Assembly: GCF_021559775.1 (NCBI RefSeq)
Contig: NZ_CP056047.1
Span: 1,116,001-1,180,000 of the forward strand
Source of the DNA: Gillisella vitis
Lineage (GTDB): Bacteria > Pseudomonadota > Alphaproteobacteria > Rhizobiales > Rhizobiaceae
Length of the DNA stretch: 64,000 nt
Direction: 5' to 3'
Position numbers and translations under genes: made by a program. Below are positions 25,855-36,028 of the stretch, piece by piece. Under the pieces are notes generated by a model. It was not told where the DNA came from. It ran no database searches and was given only the letters and a program-made list of their open reading frames with translations. Each line of letters opens with the position of its first letter. Position 1 is the first letter of the stretch.

Positions 25855-27525
25855 ATGTCAATATTTGCTGTGCGGAGTGCCGTGTTTACGGCTCTGATTT
25901 TTCCATCATTTATGTATGCATCGGGCGCCTATGCCGCCGGCACATGCGGCGATATCAGCAATAGCGGCGGGCATCCGCCCGAATTGACCATAACTGAGGC
26001 AAAATCCGTTTCTGGCGATGCCGAGATGCCGCGCAGCCATTGCCTGATCCAGGGGGAGCTGGCGGCTCACCAGGGCATTGACGGCAGAGCCTATGCCATC
26101 CACTTCGAAATGCGGCTCCCGGACGATTGGAATGGCCGTTTCGTCCATCAGTTCAACGGAGGCAATGACGGCAAGGTTTTGGCCGCAACCGGCCCGTTGC
26201 TTGGCGGCAACAAGGCGGACAATGCGCTCAGCCGTGGATATGCGGTGGTTTCCAGCGATGCTGGCCATGACGAGGCGACATTTCCCGACAAGGGGCTTGC
26301 CGGTTCAGCTGCCTTTGGCTTCGACCCGGTCGCCCGCCAGGATTATGGCTATAGTGCCGTCGCCAAGCTCAATCCTTTGGCCATGCGGCTGGTGGAACAG
26401 TATTATGGACAAAAGATTGCCTTTCGCTACGGTATAGGCGGTTCAAATGGTGGCCGGCATGCGCTGATGGCCGCCACAAGGCTGCCGGATCAGTTCGATG
26501 GTCTGCTGGTCGGTTATCCCGGTTTTAACCTCCCTAAAGCCGCTCTTCAGCATGCATGGGACGTGCAGTCCTGGGCCAAGGTCGATCAGGATATCGCCAA
26601 AGCCTTTTCTCCCGCCGACATGGCGCTTCTTGCCAAGGGCATTCTTTCCGCCTGCGATGCCTTGGACGGTCGGGTCGATGGGGTTGTCGGCAATGCGGAT
26701 GCCTGCCAGAGCCGTTTCAATCTCGCCTCCCTGGCCTGCAAGGCTGAAAAGCAGCCGGATTGTCTTAGCCAGGACCAGATCGCTGCGCTTCGTGCCAGCC
26801 ATGCGGGCCCGAAAAACAGCAAGGGCCATGCGCTGTACAGCAATTGGGATTGGGACCCGGGCATGGGGTCTGCCAATTGGCGTCTTTGGAAATTGCAGAG
26901 TCCTGTTGCCGCTTGGGGCGGCAAACCGATCATTGCTGTGATGGGGGCTGGTTCGCTGGCTCAGATCTTCACCACGCCGCCCGTGCCGGTTAATGGAACG
27001 CCGGAGGATCTGCAAAAGTTTTTGCTCGACTTTGATTTCGACCGGGATGCGCCGAAGATTTTTGCAAAATCTGGCCCGTTCACGGAATCTGCCGCAGACT
27101 TCATGATTCCGCCCGATAGCGCCAATCCGCATTTGAAGGCATTTAAAGCGGCGGGCCATAAGATGATTGTTTTTCATGGCAATGCCGATCCGGTATTTTC
27201 AGTGCTCGATACGGTCAAATGGTATCGCAAACTCGACAGTAATAACGGTCGCAAGGCGGATGATTTCGTCAAATTCTACCGCATCCCCGGCATGCCACAC
27301 GGGGCGGGTGGCCCCTCATACGACGATTTTGATTTCTTCACACCGCTTGTCGCCTGGGTGGAGAAGGGCGCGGCACCCGGTCCGGTATCAGCAGGGATCA
27401 CCAAGGACAACAAGGAGGCGTCAGCACTCACGCCGGGGCGCTATCTTTACTGCCCCTATCCCCTGGTTGCTCATTACGATCAAGCCGCTGCCGGCTCGGA
27501 CTCCATCCACTTCAAATGCCGCTAA
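25855..27525 (+). CDS. Tannase/feruloyl esterase family protein
   Basis: Secreted or periplasmic esterase, likely acting on plant phenolic esters such as galloyl or feruloyl esters. It has a signal peptide (MSIFAVRSAVFTALIF...YAAG), the nucleophile motif FRYGIGGSNGGRHALMAA, and late Asp/His in HGNADPVFSVLD and RIPGMPHGAGGP. Cysteines around CDALDGRVDGVVGNADAC fit the calcium/disulfide lid of tannases. The start at 25855 has GGGAGG 6 bases upstream; an in-frame ATG nine codons earlier has none. The substrate cannot be read from sequence. Confidence 0.85.
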   Translation: MSIFAVRSAVFTALIFPSFMYASGAYAAGTCGDISNSGGHPPELTITEAKSVSGDAEMPRSHCLIQGELAAHQGIDGRAYAIHFEMRLPDDWNGRFVHQFNGGNDGKVLAATGPLLGGNKADNALSRGYAVVSSDAGHDEATFPDKGLAGSAAFGFDPVARQDYGYSAVAKLNPLAMRLVEQYYGQKIAFRYGIGGSNGGRHALMAATRLPDQFDGLLVGYPGFNLPKAALQHAWDVQSWAKVDQDIAKAFSPADMALLAKGILSACDALDGRVDGVVGNADACQSRFNLASLACKAEKQPDCLSQDQIAALRASHAGPKNSKGHALYSNWDWDPGMGSANWRLWKLQSPVAAWGGKPIIAVMGAGSLAQIFTTPPVPVNGTPEDLQKFLLDFDFDRDAPKIFAKSGPFTESAADFMIPPDSANPHLKAFKAAGHKMIVFHGNADPVFSVLDTVKWYRKLDSNNGRKADDFVKFYRIPGMPHGAGGPSYDDFDFFTPLVAWVEKGAAPGPVSAGITKDNKEASALTPGRYLYCPYPLVAHYDQAAAGSDSIHFKCR

Positions 27526-27588
27526 GGTAAATGAAAGCATCGGACAGGGAGCCAGCTGTCCCCTTTCCAGGCCGATAGCGGTTTTGTT

Positions 27589-27628
27589 ATGAAGGCATCG
27601 CGCATTTTCACATGCGCGATGCCTTCAT
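27589..27628 (+). terminator. Perfect 16-bp hairpin after the esterase gene
   Basis: ATGAAGGCATCGCGCA (27589-27604) and TGCGCGATGCCTTCAT (27613-27628) form a flawless stem around an 8-base loop, followed by ATTTTATAAAT. It lies 64 bp past the esterase stop. Confidence 0.75.
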
Positions 27629-28006
27629 GATTTTATAAATCATTCAGTCGTCCGTTTAGGTCGAGATTTTACGTGACTGACATTGCACGTATTGGTAGTT
27701 TTTCTTAATATTGATTTATGTCTTCTGTTGAGCAAGCAAGAGCAATCATTGGGTGATTATTTTTAAAATAAACCAATAGATAGAATTATTGATCCATAAT
27801 TTAGTTTATTTTCTAGTTGTATTGCCGATTTTTAAGTCGAATTCTATCTATATGAGAGAAATTGGATCGAATATCAGTGGCCAGTGGAATTTTAGTGAGC
27901 GACGGGCGATAATTGTAAATATTATTTAAGGTCACTGGGTGCAGAAATATTTCTTCTCCGCAGGGGTGGGGCGTGACAAGGCAACCGTATTTTGGGTTAA
28001 CATCTC
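27629..28006. other. AT-rich gene-free stretch before the diguanylate cyclase
   Basis: I see no coding region, RNA gene or convincing repeat here. Its AT-richness contrasts with the genes on either side. It presumably holds the promoter of the diguanylate cyclase gene, but no sigma-70-like box is clear enough to mark. Confidence 0.5.
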
Positions 28007-29248
28007 TTGGTTTTACTCTTCAATATTCCAACGCTGATGATCTGCCTCCTGGTCGGATGGACCTTGAATTCTGTCCTGATGAGCATCAGTTGGTTTTTCG
28101 ACCGTAAATCCAACCAGTTGGGTATGTGGAGTATCGGTTTTTGGTGTGTTTCAATCGGTACATGCTTGCAGGCTTTGCGCGGTATCGTTCCTGAATCTCT
28201 TGGTATCGGGGTTGGTGGAGCACTGGTGCTTTTGGGGTCTGGGCTGGTTTGGGTTGGGTTTCGGATCTTCGATGGATTTTCCCGTTCCCGGTGGTTTGTG
28301 GTCGCAATAACTGCGATTTGGCTCCTATGCTATTTTGGAGTGAAGATTTTTTCCGCCAATCCGGATTACAGAATCATCCTCTACACAATTTTGACTGTTA
28401 CGCAGCTCAGCGCTTTGGTCGCTTCGATTTGGTCCGGCTGGAAGCGTGACCATTTTCCAGTTCGCCTCGTCATTATCTTCATGCTGCTGTCCTACGGCTT
28501 CGTCATGTTGATGCGCATTCCGCTGGTGATGATCTGGCCGGTGACCGAAATTGGTGGCGTTGCCCAAACGCCATGGGTTCCGGTTGTTACCTTTATTTTA
28601 TATGTCAACAGCCTCGGGTTGGGGATTGGCATTTTTGCGCTCAGCAGCCATCGAAGCCTCATGCAGTATAAGCACGCCTCCGAGATCGACATGCTGACCG
28701 GCGTTCTCAATCGCCGCGCTTTCTATGAGCGTGCCCAGTCACAAATGCACAAGAATGCTGGTGTTCTGGCGTTGATCGATCTCGATCATTTCAAATACAT
28801 CAACGATGCGCATGGACATGCAGGAGGGGACGCAGCCTTGTGTGCCTTTGGGAAAACGATGATCGAGCAACTCGATGGAAACATGGTGTTTGGCCGGCTT
28901 GGCGGGGAAGAGTTTGCTTTGTTCATGCCGCAAATGACAGGTGGTGAAGCGCTGGCCTTTTGCGATGGGTTGCGGCAATCCGTTGCCCGGCTCACAACAC
29001 CCTGGCGTGACGCGACAATCACCATGACCATCAGTATCGGCATGCATGAGGTGGTCAAAGCTGGCGCGGATCTTGATGCGGCGTCTCTCCGGGCGGATGC
29101 AGCGCTTTATCGTGCCAAGGATCAGGGAAGGGATCGTTGTGTTTTGAGCGCTGCGGAGGAAGCCGTGGCGCAGAAACCGGACGAGGGGATGGCGACCGTC
29201 ATCGCGCTTACCGGTGCAAAACCAGCGGCGGTACCTGAACTATCGTGA
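28007..29248 (+). CDS. Membrane diguanylate cyclase (GGDEF)
   Basis: Makes the second messenger cyclic di-GMP. The N-terminal 215 residues form about six membrane segments of an unnamed sensor. The GGDEF domain follows (about 225-390): DMLTGVLNRRAFYERA, LIDLDHFKYINDAHGH and the active site RLGGEEFALF. No RxxD inhibitory site is seen before GGEEF, so product feedback may be absent. The start taken is TTG at 28007; an ATG at 28037 would remove ten residues of the first membrane segment. There is no EAL domain and no neighbour that hints at a signal. Confidence 0.85.
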   Translation: MVLLFNIPTLMICLLVGWTLNSVLMSISWFFDRKSNQLGMWSIGFWCVSIGTCLQALRGIVPESLGIGVGGALVLLGSGLVWVGFRIFDGFSRSRWFVVAITAIWLLCYFGVKIFSANPDYRIILYTILTVTQLSALVASIWSGWKRDHFPVRLVIIFMLLSYGFVMLMRIPLVMIWPVTEIGGVAQTPWVPVVTFILYVNSLGLGIGIFALSSHRSLMQYKHASEIDMLTGVLNRRAFYERAQSQMHKNAGVLALIDLDHFKYINDAHGHAGGDAALCAFGKTMIEQLDGNMVFGRLGGEEFALFMPQMTGGEALAFCDGLRQSVARLTTPWRDATITMTISIGMHEVVKAGADLDAASLRADAALYRAKDQGRDRCVLSAAEEAVAQKPDEGMATVIALTGAKPAAVPELS

Positions 29249-29358
29249 TGTGTTGAAAATTGCTGGTAAGGGGAATGCCAAGCGCCATCTTTGAGGGCGC
29301 TTGGCAAATTCTTTTTCATCAGAGGTCCGATGTGTTCAATCGGATCTGAAACTCACGG

Positions 29359-29982
29359 TCATGCGGTGGCTGCTGCCTGGGCTTCGGCGTCGATTTCGCT
29401 CGCACGGCGGTAGGCATCGCGATCGGTCATCCGGGCAATGTAATCGGTAAAGACCGGACGTGCTGGCACGCTGTTGACCCTCAGCGAGAAGGACAGATGC
29501 GATGCAAGATAAAGATCGGCAGCGCTAAAGCTTTCGCCAGCGATATACGGGCCCGCGGTAATTGCCGAAGCAACCACATCCATCATGGTATCGATACTGC
29601 CATAGCCAACCATACCGCGGCGTTCATCGGGGACGGCAAAGCCACAGGCCTGGCCAATGACGGCGGCTTCCACCGGACCTGCAGTGAAGAATAGCCAGCG
29701 ATAATAGTTGCCGCGGTTGCCAAGATCAGGGGCAAGGCCTGCCTCAGGAAAAGCATCGGCCAGATAGGCAAGAATGGCTGGCGTTTCCGTCACCACCGTT
29801 TTGCCGTGGCGGATAGCCGGGACTTTGCCCAGCGGGTTGATGGTGGTGTAGTCAGCCGCCTTCATCGCGGGACCATAGGCGACCAGTTCGGTCTGATAGG
29901 GTTGGCCGATCTCCTCCAGCATCCAGCGAACGATGCGTCCTCTGGACATGGGATTGGTGTATAAAACGACTTGCTCGGTCAT
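29359..29982 (-). CDS. Glutathione S-transferase family protein
   Basis: Conjugates or reduces substrates with glutathione. The 207-residue protein has the N-terminal thioredoxin fold (VVLYTNPMSRGRIVRWMLEE, INPLGKVPAIRHG, VTETPAILAYLADAF) and an all-helical C-terminal domain (GESFSAADLYLASHL). The conserved cis-Pro of KVPAI and the ET of VTETPA bind glutathione in relatives. No operon partner is visible. Confidence 0.88.
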   Translation of the reverse strand: MTEQVVLYTNPMSRGRIVRWMLEEIGQPYQTELVAYGPAMKAADYTTINPLGKVPAIRHGKTVVTETPAILAYLADAFPEAGLAPDLGNRGNYYRWLFFTAGPVEAAVIGQACGFAVPDERRGMVGYGSIDTMMDVVASAITAGPYIAGESFSAADLYLASHLSFSLRVNSVPARPVFTDYIARMTDRDAYRRASEIDAEAQAAATA

Positions 29983-30141
29983 GGTACTCTCTTCCCCATA
30001 AAATCATAGAATACGAAGGCGCAAAGACGTTCACGGATCTTCGCCTGACAAGAATTTCAAATATCCCAAATGTGTGAAAGGCTTAAGATATTCGACAATA
30101 AAATACGGAAAGTCATTTTCAATGGCTCTCTCTATAACGCG

Positions 30142-30167
30142 AAAACCCGGCGCGGTGGCCGGGTTTT
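30142..30167 (-). terminator. Terminator of icd
   Basis: AAAACCCGGC (30142-30151) pairs with GCCGGGTTTT (30158-30167) across a 6-base loop, 18 bp after the icd stop. Because the stem itself ends in four A/T pairs it may terminate both ways. Confidence 0.75.
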
Positions 30168-30184
30168 GCAAAGCGTTTGACGGC

Positions 30185-31399
30185 TCAGGCAGCCATGGCA
30201 GCCCGAAGATTTTCATCGACCTTGTCGAGGAAAGCGGTGGTCGACAGCCACGGCTGGTCGGGACCGATCAGCAGCGCCAGATCCTTGGTCATGTAGCCAG
30301 CTTCGACAGTGTCGACGCAAACCTTTTCAAGGGTGAGGGCGAACTTGGCCAGTTCGGCATTGTCATCCAGCTTGGCGCGGTGCGCGAGCCCACGGGTCCA
30401 GGCAAAGATCGAGGCGATGGAATTGGTCGAGGTTTCCTGGCCCTTCTGGTGCTGACGATAGTGACGGGTCACGGTGCCGTGCGCGGCTTCGGCTTCGACC
30501 GTGCGGCCATCCGGCGACAGCAGAACCGAGGTCATCAGGCCGAGCGAGCCGAAGCCCTGCGCAACCGTGTCCGACTGGACGTCGCCGTCATAGTTCTTGC
30601 AGGCCCAGATATAGCCGCCGGACCATTTCAGTGCAGAGGCAACCATGTCGTCGATCAGGCGATGCTCATAGGTAATGCCCGCAGCGTCGAACTGAGCCTT
30701 GAATTCGGCCTGGTAGACTTCCTCGAAAATATCCTTGAAGCGACCGTCATAGGCCTTCAAAATGGTGTTCTTGGTGGACAGATAGACCGGCCATTTGCGC
30801 ATCAGGCCGTAGTTCATCGAAGCACGGGCGAAGTCGCGAATCGAATCATCCAGGTTGTACATGGCCATGGCCACACCGGCGGACGGTGCGTCGAACACGT
30901 CCTTCTCGATCACCTGGCCGTCTTCGCCGACGAACTTGATGGTCAGCTTGCCCTTGCCGGGGAATTTGAAGTCGGTTGCCTTATACTGGTCGCCGAAGGC
31001 GTGACGACCGACGACGATCGGCTGGGTCCAGCCGGGGACGAGGCGGGGAACGTTTTTGCAGATGATCGGCTCGCGGAAAATAACGCCGCCGAGGATGTTG
31101 CGGATCGTGCCGTTCGGGCTTTTCCACATTTCCTTCAGGTTGAATTCCTTCACGCGGGCTTCGTCTGGCGTGATGGTGGCGCATTTGATGCCGACGCCGT
31201 GCTTTTTGATGGCGTGGGCGGAATCGATCGTCACCTGGTCATTGGTTGCATCGCGGTTTTCTACCGAGAGGTCGTAGTATTCAATCTCGAGATCGAGATA
31301 GGGAAGGATCAGCTTTTCCTTGATGAACTGCCAGATGATACGGGTCATTTCATCGCCGTCGAGATCGACGACCGGGTTGGCAACCTTGATCTTTTGCAT
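30185..31399 (-). CDS. icd: NADP-dependent isocitrate dehydrogenase
   Basis: TCA-cycle enzyme converting isocitrate to 2-oxoglutarate with NADPH. At 404 residues it is the homodimeric, eukaryote-like form usual in rhizobia. It starts [20 protein letters not shown] and shows the substrate site [12 protein letters not shown] and the metal-binding [21 protein letters not shown], followed by [12 protein letters not shown]. It is monocistronic with its own terminator. Confidence 0.96.
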   Translation of the reverse strand: MQKIKVANPVVDLDGDEMTRIIWQFIKEKLILPYLDLEIEYYDLSVENRDATNDQVTIDSAHAIKKHGVGIKCATITPDEARVKEFNLKEMWKSPNGTIRNILGGVIFREPIICKNVPRLVPGWTQPIVVGRHAFGDQYKATDFKFPGKGKLTIKFVGEDGQVIEKDVFDAPSAGVAMAMYNLDDSIRDFARASMNYGLMRKWPVYLSTKNTILKAYDGRFKDIFEEVYQAEFKAQFDAAGITYEHRLIDDMVASALKWSGGYIWACKNYDGDVQSDTVAQGFGSLGLMTSVLLSPDGRTVEAEAAHGTVTRHYRQHQKGQETSTNSIASIFAWTRGLAHRAKLDDNAELAKFALTLEKVCVDTVEAGYMTKDLALLIGPDQPWLSTTAFLDKVDENLRAAMAA

Positions 31400-31621
31400 A
31401 AGTCTTCCTCATCGATAGGGCGGCTTTAATTCGGCCGCGTCTCTGTCCATATGACCGGAGTTGCCTATAGCATTCTCGCAAGCCAAGGCAAACAGGAAGC
31501 CGCGTGTGGACTTCATTTTAGCTTGAGCGCGCTTTGCCTTCCGCCTCTTGCATTTTGGGCTGTTTATGCCCATGCAGGCGTAAATTTGCAGGGTTAAGTG
31601 AATAATTGCAGGAAAGGCGCC

Positions 31622-32482
31622 ATGGCAGGCACAAACAGCGAGCGCGAGCTTATCGCCGAGGGACCGGCAATTATTCTGGTGGAACCCCAATTGGGCGAGA
31701 ATATCGGCATGGTGGCCCGTGCCATGGCGAATTTCGGGCTGGCGGAGCTGCGTCTGGTCAATCCGCGTGACGGCTGGCCCTCGGAAAAAGCCCGGTCCGC
31801 CGCATCCAAGGCCGATCATGTCATCGATGGTGCCAAGCTTTACGATACGCTGGAAGAAGCACTGGCCGATCTGAATTTCGTCTATGCGACCACGGCTCGC
31901 CAACGGGACAATTTCAAGCCTGTTGCCTCGCCGGTGACGGCGGCCTCAACTTTGCGAACCCGGTTTCTGGCTGGTGAAAAAACCGGAATTCTTTTTGGGC
32001 GTGAAAAATCCGGCCTGAAGAATGAGGATGTGGCTCTGGCCGATGAAATTGTCACCTTTCCGGTCAATCCCGCTTTCGCGTCGCTGAACATCGCTCAGGC
32101 TGTGCTGCTGATGTCCTATGAGTGGATGAAATCCACCATGGACGATGTCACCCAGACGCCGTTTCAGGGCGTCGATCAACTGCCTGCCAGTAAGGAAGAA
32201 GTTATCGGCCTGTTCGAGCATATGGAGGATGCACTTGATGCCAGGGGATATTTCCGGCCGATCCACAAAAAGGCACGAATGATCGACAATCTGCGTGCTG
32301 TGCTGACGCGACGTGGTTTCACTTCACCGGAAATCAATGTCATGCGTGGCGTGGTCTCGTCACTCGACCGGTTCTCCCGCCGCAATCCGCGCGGCGCTGG
32401 AGCGCCTTTGGAGGGCGACGCAGTGGACGGCATTGAGAGGGACGAAGCTGATGGTAGCGGGCATGAACGAGATCAGGACTAA
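31622..32482 (+). CDS. TrmJ/TrmH-family RNA methyltransferase
   Basis: SpoU-type SAM-dependent 2'-O-methyltransferase, probably acting on tRNA at position 32 like TrmJ. The knot signatures are [38 protein letters not shown] and [18 protein letters not shown]. The helical C-terminal extension (about residues 175-286) is as in TrmJ. The start at 31622 is preceded by a purine-rich GGAAAGG; a GTG at 31598 is possible. Its end overlaps the glutamate racemase start by about 30 bp, implying coupling. Confidence 0.85.
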   Translation: MAGTNSERELIAEGPAIILVEPQLGENIGMVARAMANFGLAELRLVNPRDGWPSEKARSAASKADHVIDGAKLYDTLEEALADLNFVYATTARQRDNFKPVASPVTAASTLRTRFLAGEKTGILFGREKSGLKNEDVALADEIVTFPVNPAFASLNIAQAVLLMSYEWMKSTMDDVTQTPFQGVDQLPASKEEVIGLFEHMEDALDARGYFRPIHKKARMIDNLRAVLTRRGFTSPEINVMRGVVSSLDRFSRRNPRGAGAPLEGDAVDGIERDEADGSGHERDQD

Positions 32483-33272
32483 ACTAAAGCCGATTCTGGT
32501 GTTTGATTCCGGTATTGGCGGCTTGACCGTCCTGCGTGAAGCCCGGGTGCTGATGCCGGAGCGCGGCTTTATTTACATCGCCGACGACGCTGGTTTTCCC
32601 TATGGCAATTGGGAGGAGGAGCCGCTCAAAGCGCGGATCGTCTCCTTGTTTGCCTCTCTTCTGGCGCAATATGATCCTGAGGCGGTGATCGTTGCCTGTA
32701 GCACGGCCTTCACGCTGGCGGGTGCCGCGCTGCGCGAAGCCTTTCCCGGCATGCGCTTCATCGGCACCGTGCCCGCCATCAAGCCTGCCGCCGAGCGTAG
32801 CCGGTCTGGCCTGATTTCCGTGCTGGCAACCCCTGGCACCGTCAAACGCGCCTATACCCGCGATCTGATTCAGTCCTTTGCCAGCCAGTGCGAGGTCAAC
32901 CTCGTCGGCTCTCAACATCTGGCCCGGTTGGCTGAAGCCTATATTCGCGGTGAGCCGGTGGAAGAGGCAGTGCTGAATGCCGAGATCGCGCCGTGTTTCA
33001 TCGAAAAACAAGGCGCGAAGACCGATATCGTCGTGCTCGCCTGTACCCATTATCCGTTTCTTGCCAATGTCTTCCGCAAGCTGGCTCCCTGGCCGGTGGA
33101 TTGGCTTGACCCTGCGGAAGCCATCGCCCGCCAGGCGCGGCGTCTGGTGCCTGTTGTGGACGAGGGCGCGCATTCGGACGACTACGATTTCGCGGTCTTC
33201 ACGTCAGGCCAGCCGGTATTTTCCACCCATCGACTGATGCAGGGTTTTGGCCTGCGCGTGGCGGCAGGCTGA
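32451..33272 (+). CDS. murI: Glutamate racemase
   Basis: Supplies D-glutamate for peptidoglycan. It shows [14 protein letters not shown], the first catalytic cysteine in IVACSTAFT, and the second in [14 protein letters not shown]. The first cysteine motif is usually ACNTA; the Asn to Ser change is mild. Start 32451 ([11 protein letters not shown]) has a GAGAGGGA site upstream; the ATG at 32463 is an alternative. It overlaps the preceding methyltransferase gene in another frame. Confidence 0.92.
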   Translation: MVAGMNEIRTKLKPILVFDSGIGGLTVLREARVLMPERGFIYIADDAGFPYGNWEEEPLKARIVSLFASLLAQYDPEAVIVACSTAFTLAGAALREAFPGMRFIGTVPAIKPAAERSRSGLISVLATPGTVKRAYTRDLIQSFASQCEVNLVGSQHLARLAEAYIRGEPVEEAVLNAEIAPCFIEKQGAKTDIVVLACTHYPFLANVFRKLAPWPVDWLDPAEAIARQARRLVPVVDEGAHSDDYDFAVFTSGQPVFSTHRLMQGFGLRVAAG

Positions 33273-33302
33273 CGTTTGTTACGGAAATAGCCAGAATATA
33301 AA

Positions 33303-33764
33303 TTATCGCGTTCGCGCGTGGAGGCTCTCAGTCAATTGTTCGACCAGGCAGGCAAGCTGTCGCAGACATTCGTCCCAGGCCAGTCGGACTCCCTCTTGCG
33401 ATACCGTATCCGGAATACCGGATTGAACGATTGACAGGTCCGTTCCTCTTGCTGCCGGCTTCAGCTGGATGACGGTCTCGACCCGCGCAGTCCAGAACGG
33501 GTCATCCATTCTTTCTGTGTAGCGAATGCGCTCATTGAGGACCAATTCATCGAATTCGCCAATCATCACGTAACTTAAATCTGACGTGGTGCTGCTAAAA
33601 CGAATCCTGTAACCGCCACCTTCGCGTCCATCGAAATGAAGCGGTTGGCAGGTAAAGTCCTTCCTCTGCATCCATTGTACAACAGCCTGCTCGTCAAGAA
33701 ACGCTTTATAGACGCGACTGATCGGAGCCTGGATGAGTTTATCAACGCGAATGGAAAATGCCAT
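33303..33764 (-). CDS. SRPBCC (AHSA1-like) domain protein
   Basis: A START-like/SRPBCC fold of about 153 residues. Typical features are the opening FSIRVDKLIQAPISRVYKAF, WMQRKDFTCQPLHFDGREGG and the closing helix WDECLRQLACLVEQL. Members bind hydrophobic ligands or serve as Hsp90 activator-like proteins; the ligand here is unknown. Start MAFSIRV at 33764 aligns with family starts; the ATG at 33785 is possible. Confidence 0.8.
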   Translation of the reverse strand: MAFSIRVDKLIQAPISRVYKAFLDEQAVVQWMQRKDFTCQPLHFDGREGGGYRIRFSSTTSDLSYVMIGEFDELVLNERIRYTERMDDPFWTARVETVIQLKPAARGTDLSIVQSGIPDTVSQEGVRLAWDECLRQLACLVEQLTESLHARTR

Positions 33765-33785
33765 TCCGAGACCTTTCGCGCCCAT

Positions 33786-34593
33786 AGGGCTATAGGTGTT
33801 CTTAAAAACAGTAGATATTCAAGGTTGTTTCATCATTTTGGAAGTGGATACACTTTAAACAGCACCCGTCCGGTGTTGCGGCGATCTTTATAGGACGCCA
33901 TGCGAGGGTCAACTATCTAAAGATTTCAAGCTATTTTTTTTGTTATTTCGTCTCACGCGAAATGCGATGCCGAGGCTAAGTCGCTAACGTTGAATTATTT
34001 AGAAGTGGGCTTTAATTATCCAGATAAAAACTATTGAGCATTCAACGTGTTATTGCGATTTTTATAAAATCGGACCTGCTTGAAGAACACCAATATCTGG
34101 AAAATCTAGAGTGCTACAACGACACAGAAAGCGCGATGTCATTATCGGAAAAACACCAAAAATGCTTCATCGTTTTCAAGCGAAGGCAGGCAACCTGGTC
34201 TTTGCAGGGCTCATCCTAGGGTTGTTTTTCTTGATAAATGTCAGTTATTCGCGGCAAATATTGTATGAATGTCTTCTGATGTTGGCTTTTGGTGGCGTCT
34301 TGAATTTTTGTCCGGTTCAATTGCCGCTTTATATCGATGCTCCACACGCTCGCGCATTCTCACCCTCAAGAGGGTGCAAAAACTTTAAGTCCCTGATGCA
34401 TCGAGATTTTGGGGCACCGATATGCTTTGTCTTCCCGTGCGATTTGTCTTTTTCGGCAAAGCGGGCGACCGTATTTTTATGGCCAAGCACCATCCATTGA
34501 AATTGTCGCGAGTCATTTGGAATGCGGCGGTGACTTGTGCTACAGATTTTATCCCGCCGCCATTCATGCGGCTCCTAAGAGATTTGAAACAGC
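33786..34593. other. Gene-poor stretch of about 0.8 kb
   Basis: No frame here shows a recognisable domain, a good ribosome site and coding-like composition together. A frame at 34111-34500 has one hydrophobic stretch but poor codon bias, and I do not support it. The left half is AT-rich. A short hairpin, CACCCTC/GAGGGTG, lies at 34361-34376. Confidence 0.5.
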
Positions 34594-35886
34594 TTGTTTG
34601 CCGAAATCGTCATTGTTGTCCTGCTCACTATCTTGAACGGCGTATTGGCAATGTCCGAACTGGCGGTCGTCTCCGCCCGTCCGGCGCGTCTGCGAGTTCT
34701 GGCCGAAGCCGGTCATCGCGGTTCTGCCGTTGCCATCCGGTTGGCTGAAAATCCCGGTCGTTTTCTGTCAACCGTGCAGATCGGTATTACCCTTGTCGGC
34801 GTTTTGTCCGGCGCATTTTCGGGAGCCACTCTCGGTGCTCGATTGACGCAGTGGCTTTTGCTGCAAGGCATGTCAGAGGCTCTGGCCAGTACGCTCGGCG
34901 TCGGCTGCGTCGTGGTTGGCATCACCTATTTGTCGTTGATTGTCGGTGAACTGGTGCCCAAGCAGATCGCGCTGCGAAACCCTGAAATGGTCGCCTCGCG
35001 CATGGCGGGTGCCATGCTGATCCTGTCCAAGGTTTCGCTGCCGCTGGTCTGGCTGCTGGACGGCTCGGGGCGGGCGGTCCTGTCGCTGCTCGGCCAGAAG
35101 GGCGCATCGTCAGGCACGGTGACGGATGAGGAAATCAAGACGGTCTTGGCCGAAGCACAAAGTGCTGGTGTCATCGAATCGGAAGAATCACAGATGATTT
35201 CCGGCGTCATGCGCCTGGCGGACCGCACTGCACGGGGTCTTATGACGCCGCGCCGTGATGTCGAACTGATCAGCGTCGATGACACGATTGAGGAAATCCG
35301 CCAGGCTCTGCGTGAAAGCCAGCATTCCCGTCTGCCGGTGCGCAACGGCAATTCCGATGAAATCGTCGGGGTCATGCTGGTGAAAAACTTCTACGATGCC
35401 TTGGCCAATGGCGGCACGGTCGACATCCGCTCGATTATCAGCGATGTGCCGATCGTATCGGATCTGGCGGGTGCCATCGATATCATCCAGTCAATCCGCA
35501 AGACGGTTCTGCATATGGTGCTGGTCTATGACGAATACGGCCATTTCGAAGGCATTATCACGTCAGGCGATATTCTGGAGGCGATTACCGGTGCCTACCA
35601 GGAAGAGGGCGAGGAAGAGCCGGCGCTGCTGATGCGCGAGGACGGTTCTTATCTGGTGGCCGGCTGGACACCGATCGACGAATTCATCGAGCATATCCGT
35701 GTGCCTGTGGATGACGACCCGGATTTTACCACGGTCGCAGGCTATGTGCTGGATGAGTTGAAACGCATTCCGGCGCTAGGCGAAAGCTTCGTCAAGAATG
35801 GCTGGAAATTCGAGGTTGTCGATCTGGATGGCCGGCGCATAGACAAGCTGCTGGTGTCGCCAGTTCTGGCGGACGATCCGGATTGA
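34594..35886 (+). CDS. CNNM/HlyC-CorC family membrane protein (hemolysin-like)
   Basis: Three-part protein of 430 residues: a DUF21 (CNNM) transmembrane domain (about 1-190; NGVLAMSELAVVSARPARLR, YLSLIVGELVPKQIALRNP), a CBS-domain pair (about 205-330; RGLMTPRRDVELISVDD, LVYDEYGHFEGIIT) and a C-terminal CorC_HlyC domain. Family members move or regulate Mg2+ or Co2+ at the inner membrane; the hemolysin name is historical. The start is TTG at 34594 with only a weak ribosome site, so the true start is less certain. It precedes a HerA-like ATPase by 143 bp on the same strand. Confidence 0.85.
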   Translation: MFAEIVIVVLLTILNGVLAMSELAVVSARPARLRVLAEAGHRGSAVAIRLAENPGRFLSTVQIGITLVGVLSGAFSGATLGARLTQWLLLQGMSEALASTLGVGCVVVGITYLSLIVGELVPKQIALRNPEMVASRMAGAMLILSKVSLPLVWLLDGSGRAVLSLLGQKGASSGTVTDEEIKTVLAEAQSAGVIESEESQMISGVMRLADRTARGLMTPRRDVELISVDDTIEEIRQALRESQHSRLPVRNGNSDEIVGVMLVKNFYDALANGGTVDIRSIISDVPIVSDLAGAIDIIQSIRKTVLHMVLVYDEYGHFEGIITSGDILEAITGAYQEEGEEEPALLMREDGSYLVAGWTPIDEFIEHIRVPVDDDPDFTTVAGYVLDELKRIPALGESFVKNGWKFEVVDLDGRRIDKLLVSPVLADDPD

Positions 35887-36028
35887 TTTCAGCCGCGATT
35901 GCCTGTGGGTTTCCGCGAGAAGACACAGGCATCTTCTTTTACTATCTGTTAGGAAATACGGATTGAACGGCGTTGCCGCATCGCGGTGCAGGAACGCGTC
36001 ATCATTCCATCGTGAGGGAACATATAAG

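Noticed and set aside
30074..31429. 451-codon plus-strand frame across icd
   Set aside because: It mirrors the complete icd gene; composition is that of a reversed coding strand.
34111..34500. Possible gene with one hydrophobic segment in the 0.8-kb gap
   Set aside because: Poor codon bias, no ribosome site and no known domain; competing frames in the same DNA look equally random.
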